DNA of 64,000 nucleotides, from assembly GCA_029582265.1 (NCBI GenBank), contig CM055819.1, forward strand, positions 12,883,087-12,947,086, in the 5' to 3' direction. Each line of letters opens with the position of its first letter. The first letter of the stretch is position 1. The position numbers and the translations under genes were made by a program. Positions 25,501 to 34,500 of the stretch are shown here, in pieces. Source of the stretch: Zoroaster sp. YZ-2022. Taxonomy: Eukaryota; Echinodermata; Asteroidea; Forcipulatida; Zoroasteridae. The notes under the pieces are model-generated. The model was not told the DNA's origin. It saw only the letters and a program-made list of their open reading frames with translations, and searched no databases.

Positions 25501-28500
25501 GGCAGTTCGTTTTGGTGGAAATGTACCACCGCCTAGGGAATGATTATACCTCAATGGAATTAGAGCAATTACCAGTTAACCTCAATAAACCTCACACGGA
25601 CACAGTGTTACCAAAGACAGTAATTAAATGGTTTATTCTGATCAATGATTCTTTTACAAAGTCTTGTATTAAATTACAATGGCAAAGATAAGGTAAACCT
25701 CACGTCGTTGCCTTCTTTAAATACAATTCAATAACTTTATATACACAATCCTCACAATATACCTCAGTGAGAATAACCTCGTGGTAAACCTCACCACGAA
25801 TCTTAAAACCAGTATACCTCAACTAGGCGAGCTCACTGCCAGCCTAGCCCTGCAACAGGTATACCTCACAACAGGTTATAATATTAACCACAATACAGAT
25901 CAAGTGAAATATCGGTAACAGATTATCTAACGGGGTTGATTACACCTGAGGATTACCCTAACCCTCACAGGAACCCAGAGCGCTACAACCAATGAACCTC
26001 ACCGGGTTAGCAAGCACAAGGTAAGGAATACAATCCAGCCGTCAATCCCACCAGAGGTGTACTACAAACAGCATGTAATCCTCAACCCTACTATGCTCCT
26101 CAGCCTTCCCAATAATAGGTCCAACACTCACGCTCACTCACGTTCCCCAAACAATCTGGATCTGGATCTGGATTATTTACTCCGTAAAAGCGGTAAACCG
26201 CATCACTACAGAGTGTTGACTTGACCGACTAGTTTGAGTTGTGGGTTGTGATTTCGCTCAGGTGTTTAACAAGTCCGGTTTTGAACCTGGTTAGCTTTGT
26301 TTGATCGAGTAGATGGTGTGGTAAATCATTCCAAATTTTAGTAGTCCATGGAAAAAAATTAAATTCAAGAGTTTTGGTCTTTGTTTGCGGTCGTTGGTAG
26401 GAGAGGTCGTGGGTCTTTTTTAATCTGCGTTGAGGCTTAGTGAGGTAATCCTGCCATTTAATATCAACGAGGTTATGGGTTATTTTGAATAGCATGGTGA
26501 GCCTAGTAATCTTCCTCCTGGTGTCTAAACTTGGCCAGCTCAAAGAACTTAGCATGGCAGTAACGCTAGAATCTCTCGAGTAGTCGTTTTGACACAGTCT
26601 AGCTGCTGATCTTTGGATTTTGTCTAGAGTATGTGTTTCTTGTTTGGTATATGGAAACCAAGCAGCTGTGCCATACTCTAGTTTAGGCTGGATAAGAGAC
26701 AAGTAAAGTCTTGATTTTATATCAGTCGGGCAACATTTAAAATTCCTACGGATCACCCCCAGGGTCCTTTTACAACTATTTGTAACATTATTTATATGAG
26801 TTTTCCATGTTAGATTACTGTCAAATATGATACCAAGATAAGAGTGAGAATCAGTTGTGTCCAGGGTGTTGCCAGAAAGTTTGTATGGAGTAATGTTGGG
26901 GGTCTTTTTAGATGTGAAGTGCATTGTGTAACATTTGTTTGTATTAAATTTCATTTGCCAATCTAATCCCCACTTACTGAGAGCGTCCAAGTCACGTTGA
27001 AAAATGATAGGATCGTCCGGATTATTAAATTCTCTATACACAAGGGCATCGTCAGCAAATAGGCGGGTCATTGTGCCAGGTGAAACGCAGTCAGGTAAAT
27101 TATTTATGTAGATTAAGAAACATAATGGTCCTATGACCGTACCCTGTGGCACACTGGATGTGACATCAACTGCTGAAGACAACTTCCCATCAAGACTAAC
27201 TCTTTGCTTGCGTAAGGTGAGAAATGTTTTTATCCACCCATGGATTTTCCCTGTTATGCCATAATGCTGAAACTTTTTTAGAAGACGTGAATGTGGAACC
27301 CGATCGAAGGCTTTAGAAAAGTCAAGAAAAACTGCATCTACTTGTTTGTTCTTTTCGAAGGATGCAGCCAAGTCACTAGTTGCTAAAATCAACTGAGTGT
27401 CACAACCTCTTCTCCTTCTGAAGCCATGCTGCGAATCATTTAAAATGTTGAACCGGTCAAGATGAAACATAATATGTGAAGTGAGAATGTGTTCAAGAAT
27501 CTTGCAACATATGGATGTAAGTGCAATAGGACGATAATTACTAGGAGAATTACGGTTACCCTTTTTAAAAATCGGTGATATATGAGACATGAGCCAGTCT
27601 GATGGCAGTTTACCCTAAATTGTTATCACGGTTCATGGAACATTTCAAACCTACTTCATGTTAATAATCCGGTGTTCCCTAAATTGTTATCCCGGTTCAT
27701 GGAACATTTCAAACCTACTTCATGTTAATAATCCGGTGTTCCCTAAATTGTTATCCCGGTTCATGGAACATTTCAAACCTACTTCATGTTAATAATCCGG
27801 TGTTCCCTAAATTGTTATCCCGGTTCATGGAACATTTCAAACCTACTTCATGTTAATAATCCGGTGTTCCCTAAATTGTTATCCCGGTTCATGGAACATT
27901 TCAAACCTACTTCATGTTAATAATCCGGTGTTCCCTAAATTGTTATCCCGGTTCATGGAACATTTCAAATCTATTTCATGTTAATAATCCGGTGTTCCCT
28001 AAATTGTTATCCCGGTTCATGGAACATTTCAAACCTATTTCATGTTAATAATCCGGTGTTCCCTAAATTGTTATCCCGGTTCATGGAACATTTCAAACCT
28101 ATTTCATGTTAATAATCCGGTGTTCCCTAAATTGTTATCCCGGTTCATGGAACATTTCAAACCTATTTCATGTTAATAATCCGGTGTTCCCTAAATTGTT
28201 ATCCCGGTTCATGGAACATTTCAAACCTATTTCATGTTAATAATCCGGTGTTCCCTAAATTGTTTTGAGTAGTATATATCAGGGGTGTGATTTGTCCAGA
28301 TTTTTTAGGATTTTCAAATTTTTACAAATTGCAATGTTGTGATCCTCTGGATTTTTAAGCAATAAAGGAAAGTAAAGCAAATGCTCAGAACTATAGATTT
28401 CACCCCAGCGCTGTTCACAACAGCCGCCCCAATACCTCAAGCAAAATTTACATGTACATGTACATGGATTTTTCATTAGAATGTGTTGAATTTGAACTTC

Positions 28501-31500
28501 CTGTTTAGACCGAAAGTAAAGATCAGGTGATTTGAAGGTCATATATATATATGACACAATAAAACTTCCTCATGATCATGAAAAAATAACGTTAGTACCT
28601 GATTTGGTTCAATATCTGAGATTGGAAAATAATCCATTTTAAAAAATACCGCTCAAGGACACTCTGAACTTTGATGATGTCATCAAACATATTTTTTTTA
28701 AAGATAAGATCTCACTAATCACTTTATTCACAGAAGTCATATTCTAATTTCCTATGGTTTGTGAGATAGAAAATTATTTTTCTAAACCCACCACCAGAGG
28801 GCGCTGTGACAGGTGATGACGTCATCAGTCACATTTTTTAAAAGGTCACATGTCAATAGTAATTTCGTCCACGGAAGGCACGCCCAAATACCATATCACT
28901 TAAACATCCGGTTTCGACCGGAAGGGGAGGTCAGATTGGGTCATGTCTGTGTACGAAATGTCACATAATTCAAGAACTGTAAGATGATGCAAAGATTGTG
29001 TAAATATCTTTTGTGGTTCATGAGATATGATTTTTTGAAATATTAAAATTGAATTTTAGTGTATTTCGATAACTGATGACATCACCACGACGTCACAACT
29101 TTACCTGAAACTATATGTCATAACGTTATTGACAACTACATGTTATAGTCTAAGGTTGTGTCAAGTTTGAAGGCTCTGTGAACTTTGGAACTATAGTTTT
29201 TTGTTAGATAAGTCTCATCGAGGAGAAGAGGGAAAACAAACAACCAATTTCAAGAAGTGTTCGCGCTGTCGCACGAACACCTAAAAAAACAAATTATAAC
29301 ATCAACACTAGTCCTATGAGTATGCTCTATATACATACTATGTACAATGTACATGTACTTTAATAAAATAAACAACCAGTCTACAAAGAACATTGCATTT
29401 ATATATGAACTTGAAGGTTTTAGCTCAAAGAAAACAATTGGAGCAAAAATTTGCTTTTAAAAGTGTTCATGCTGAAATAAGAACATTTCAGACAGAATAA
29501 ATATTTAAGGATAGTTGCTTATAAAAAAAAACAAGGCTTTTAGCAATACACACAATATGAACAGTTTAGAAATTACAACGCTAAGTACCTGCACGACCCA
29601 ATTGATTTCTCAATAAAACATGTGCATAATGCTAAACTGCTTAACCCAAATTACTGGCGTTGCAGCTTTCCATCACCAGTGACCAATCAAAACCTTCAGC
29701 ATACAATGAATACAGAGCCAATTTGTGTCTAGATACAACATGTACACATACATGTACATGCATACGTACATAATGGCATTATCTCATGCATATTCATGAT
29801 ACTCATTATCTTAACTACAGACTCCTTTATAATGGTGACACTAACCAATCACACGCAATTTAGTAATTTATGCAAATCAGCATATATATATATACGTAGC
29901 TACCCCTCGTGGCAATTCAACGACCAATCAGTGCCTTACAGATTTCATCCTCTCCATGGAATGTAACAAATGCAGCCAGACCAAATAACTCCTTCACTAG
30001 GCTCTGAAGGTGTTTTCATTGTGAGTACAAATATAGTATACACGACGCGATACAAGTTGCTGATATATTGTATGTAAACTGGACATAGGAAATCAATTTC
30101 CAGATTGTAATTCCATCTATATTGCTTTGCCCTTGATTCAGACTAGCACCATTTTGATAATTTGAAAACATTTTCAATTAAAGATTCAAAAATGGCTCAA
30201 CAAGTACTCTTCGTGTGCATTCTTTACTTCAACCTGATTTCATTGCTTAAACTCTCGCTGATAGCACAAGTGGAAAGCTTTGGAGGCCAATGTGGTGGAC
30301 TGCAACACAAGATGTTCAGCGCAGAGAACCGAGTCCTCAAGAACTTCGTTTACAAGAGCAAAACTCGACCCGATCATGTCATGTGTGGACGAGACTGCAG
30401 CATGGATAAGAACTGTAAATCGTTCAACTTCTATGAATTCAGTCGACAGTGTGAGCTGAGTACCTCGACGAGGGCTGATCATCCCGAGGACTTCTTTGAA
30501 GCACAAGGCTGTATTTACTTTGATGCCGATGAGGACACACCTCACTTTTCACTGATGTACAGCTCCTTGGATCGTCACCGAAGTTGTAAGAAGCTGTTGG
30601 TGGCCGGTTATCGCACCAGTGGTGTCTACACGATCTACCCAGACGGGTTTGATAATGGTCTCCAAGTATACTGTGACATGGACACTGACGGCGGGGGTTG
30701 GATTGTGTTTCAGAGACGGCATGATGGAAGCGAGGACTTCTACCGTAGCTGGAATGAGTACAAGTCTGGTTTTGGTGAACTGTCCGGTGAGTTTTGGCTG
30801 GGCAATGACAACTTGGTGAGTCTGACCTCTGACATTTCACAAGGAACCTGGGACCTGAGGGTGGATCTAGAAGATTGGAATTACGAGACGACATTCGCAA
30901 AGTACAACACTTTCCAAATATCTGGTGACAAGTACACACTACATATGGGCGGATACGATGCCAGCAGCACTGCTGGTGACTCTCTTACATATCACAACGG
31001 CAAACCGTTTACGACAAATTGGACAATGACGCAGATAACACTAGGAATTGTGCAGTAGGATTTGAAGGAGCCTGGTGGTTCAATGCATTTATTCAATCTC
31101 ACTTATTTTTTAAATGGCAAATATTACCCAAATGGGCTTTCTGTAAATTACAATGGTCTTGTGTGGTTACAATGGCTACTAGAAACTTCTCTAAAAGAAT
31201 CCAGCATGAAAATGCGGGAAACACGCTTGTAAGTACAATTGAAAATTTTGCAAGTTTTATTTTACATGTACATACATGTAAGTTCTAGGTTAGGATTAGT
31301 AGAAAAGTGTACGATTTTTAATATCACATATTTTTACATTTAAAGGTACATGTACACGTAAATCAAGAATTGGTAATTCCGAGATAACCAAATATTCAAA
31401 TGATAAAGCCCAATATGGTAGTAATCTTCACTAGAAATATGTTTAAGGCTCTGACATTTTAAAGAAATGGAAAATAATATCAAATTTAAATTTTGGGAAG

Positions 31501-34500
31501 TGCACTCTTTTTTCTCTCTTTCATTTAGCCATGATGTGCATTCACCCGTTGTGGTCGCGTTTCATCCAATCATTGGTAACCCTCCTATGGTTTGACCTTT
31601 CAAAACCTTTCAAAATCTGCTTACTGGCCAAAATGGCTATCAATAATTATGAACCCTTTAAAACCCTCCAGAATTTGTTGCTACTGAACAACCACACCTT
31701 TCAATACCCTTTGAAAGGTATTGAAACATTTCAACACCAGTTTGTTCAGAGAGTTGTTACACCTTTCGAAACCTTTCATATGTCCCTTTTGTCAGACAGT
31801 TTTCTCACCTTTCAAAACCCTTCAGTACAGCAAACTTGAAAGGTTTTGAAAGGTCTGACAATTCTATGGCAACTGCACTGTACATAGGAGGGTAACTGTC
31901 TTGGGCATTTATGGAAAAATCTGAATGAATTTTCACCATGGTTTTTCAGTGTATATCTTGATTCAATGTGCGTTAGCATGTCACTCTTGGACGCAGGTTT
32001 GCCAACATTAACAATACTTTGTGGGTAAACCTTACCTTTACCCCCCTCCCCCCAAAAAAATAAATCAACAAAATTGCTGCAAGGGTTTGCAAATAATCAA
32101 AAACAAAATAGATAATTCTAAATATTAAAAAAAAAGATGATGCGTGAGCATTTGATTTATAAAACACTGTTTTTGATTATCTCATCTAAAGGAATATTCA
32201 ACCCCAGTGGGGAAAAAAAAAAAAATTGCCACGTACGTTTTGGCATGGGGGATATATCCCCACGTACATTTTGGCCTGGGGTTATCCCTATGGTCCATAG
32301 GATCATTCCGCCCCCCACTAAGAAATGGTACATAGAGTGATGTTTCTAGCAGTTTTTTTTTTGGGGGGGGAGGTATCCCCCTGTTGAGCGACATTATACA
32401 TGATACAAATTTCAATATCATTCCTCCCCTCGACTTTTGGATTTACACTGCTGAATACAATGCAAAACTACATGTATAGAAGTACATAACAAACCAACTT
32501 AAATATATAAAAAACATACAATATAAATGAACATAATTACAGGCAAAACAAATCAATCAGAAATACAGGGGGAAAATGATCCAAAGCAGTGAGCTTCCAC
32601 ATCAGACTCCTTGGAGGCAGTCATCATCAGAGGAGCAATGCAACAGCCAGCGAAAGTGCGAAACCTTGAACTGCCTCCAGAGCCATCAGTGAATACTCAC
32701 TGCTCATTTTTTTAAATTAATTTTTACATCCTTTTATTTTAAATCTTCATAAAATTGCACAAATTTCATTATCCAAAGACAAATATAATAATTATGGACT
32801 CGTACATGTACATTGTATATCTGGTGAAATGGCTTATTTAACCCTCCCTACTTCTGGTGCATTTTTCAGACAAGTTGATGCACCATTTAAAACCATTCGT
32901 TTTGTGAACCACACCAAGGTGTAGTGTATCCATCATTTGAATGATTTATAAGCCACTGTGTAGTACATTCACCATTTGAAACCATTTGGCTATGGAAACA
33001 CACCAAGGTGTAGTGTATCCACCATTCAAAAACCATTTGAATGGATTTGAATGGTAGTAACGCTTGCTACCAACACTTCAAATGGTATCACCATGTGTGT
33101 ACAAAACCATTGGCCATTTTTGAAAGTGGAAATTTTGAATGGTTTCAAATGGTCAAACAGTAGGAGGGTTAGGCATAAATTAAGTACACAATGTTCAAAA
33201 TGAATGAATTACATGAACATACATATTATGTATCCTTTTTCCCAATCATTATTCTTTTATTTATTTCTATAGTGTATAATTGTTACAAAACTTTAAAGTT
33301 GTTTTGAAATATAGAAATAGAGAAAAGTATCTAGTTTTAAAATGCCAAACTGATTCTTATGAACAATGACGTTGAATAAACTGAGTGACTGGAAGATTTC
33401 TTTGTTTTAGACTGTGTATTCTTTGTGGTTTATCTAGCTACGTGGTGCGTTTCTTATTCAGAGAACAAATCTCATTCAAAAGTTATATAAATGTTGAGGT
33501 AGATAGTGTTTACTGGCTTTTAAGTTTAAGAGAAGATTAGTTTTAAGAACCCTTTCTCTGTTTTCTCTATTGCTGTCATCTTACCAAATTGATCACTTGC
33601 TTCAGCAACATTGGGCTTACGAAGAAATCGCCTTCATATAGAGAAAAAGAAATACAGGAAGAAATAATAATAAATGTGCATGTCTTCCTATGACACAAAG
33701 AAAAGTGATTTATTTGTACTAGTGCTGGGCGAGTAGTGCGATTACTCGATTAATCGTGAGTATTAATTGCTAATCGTACTCGTACTCACATCTTTTTACT
33801 ACTCCCACCTCAAAAGTACTCGCTGATTCTTTTGCCGTTTATTTATTAAGAATAAACAAAAAAATTCAGAAATAATATCTAATGTTTTCAAAATAAATAT
33901 CATAAAAAGTATGTTTGAAATACATGTTGTATACTTTTGAAATACTTAAATAACCAATGACCTAGACTATTAGGGGTCGAAATTAACTTGAATTTTATGG
34001 TAGCCCACAGGACTAGTTATGTTAACGGGTAGAATGTCGTATCCCACTGCCACTTTTTCTCATTCAATATAACCAATAATGTAATGCTACCTACCCAGTA
34101 AGGTGGAGAACATATGGATGATGATGGACATATACTTCAAATTATTCCAGGATATTTATTTCATGAAAAATCAGGCATTTTTGGTATACGATGACTTTCT
34201 CAGTTATTTCAGTCTGATCTTGTCAACTTACCCATTAGTGACCAACACGATCATTGTACAAGCACAGTGGCAACTATAATAGGATCCTTCTATTTTCTGA
34301 ATGGGTGGATTTTTTTTAGAAGGGAAATAAAGTCCGAAAACCATCATAAAAGTGGATTCTAAAGATAGTTTTCGCTTTCTGTACCCCCAAAAATCGATAG
34401 AATCATTTTTAACTGGTTAGTGGTTGCAAAAAAAAAAAATTTTAAACCTTAAAACGTGGCGGTCGGATACAACATTCTTTCCATGTAAAAAATTGTACTA

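Larger units (their letters stand above)
25138..28272. mobile_element. Tc1/mariner-type TIR element, internally expanded
   Basis: Starts CTACTCAAAACAATTTAGGG and ends with the exact inverse, with TA on each side. A 208-bp relative with the same ends lies at 40952-41159. This copy is swollen by a tandem array derived from its own right end (27612-28265) and by a LINE insertion (25327-27611). It has no transposase of its own. Confidence 0.85.

Noticed and set aside
27612..28265. CRISPR-like regular repeats
   Set aside because: The whole ~63-bp unit is repeated with no unique spacers, and the genome is eukaryotic; it is a tandem array.
31019..31288. Separate 89-codon plus-strand gene
   Set aside because: Its first part is the continuation of the fibrinogen domain after the first frameshift.
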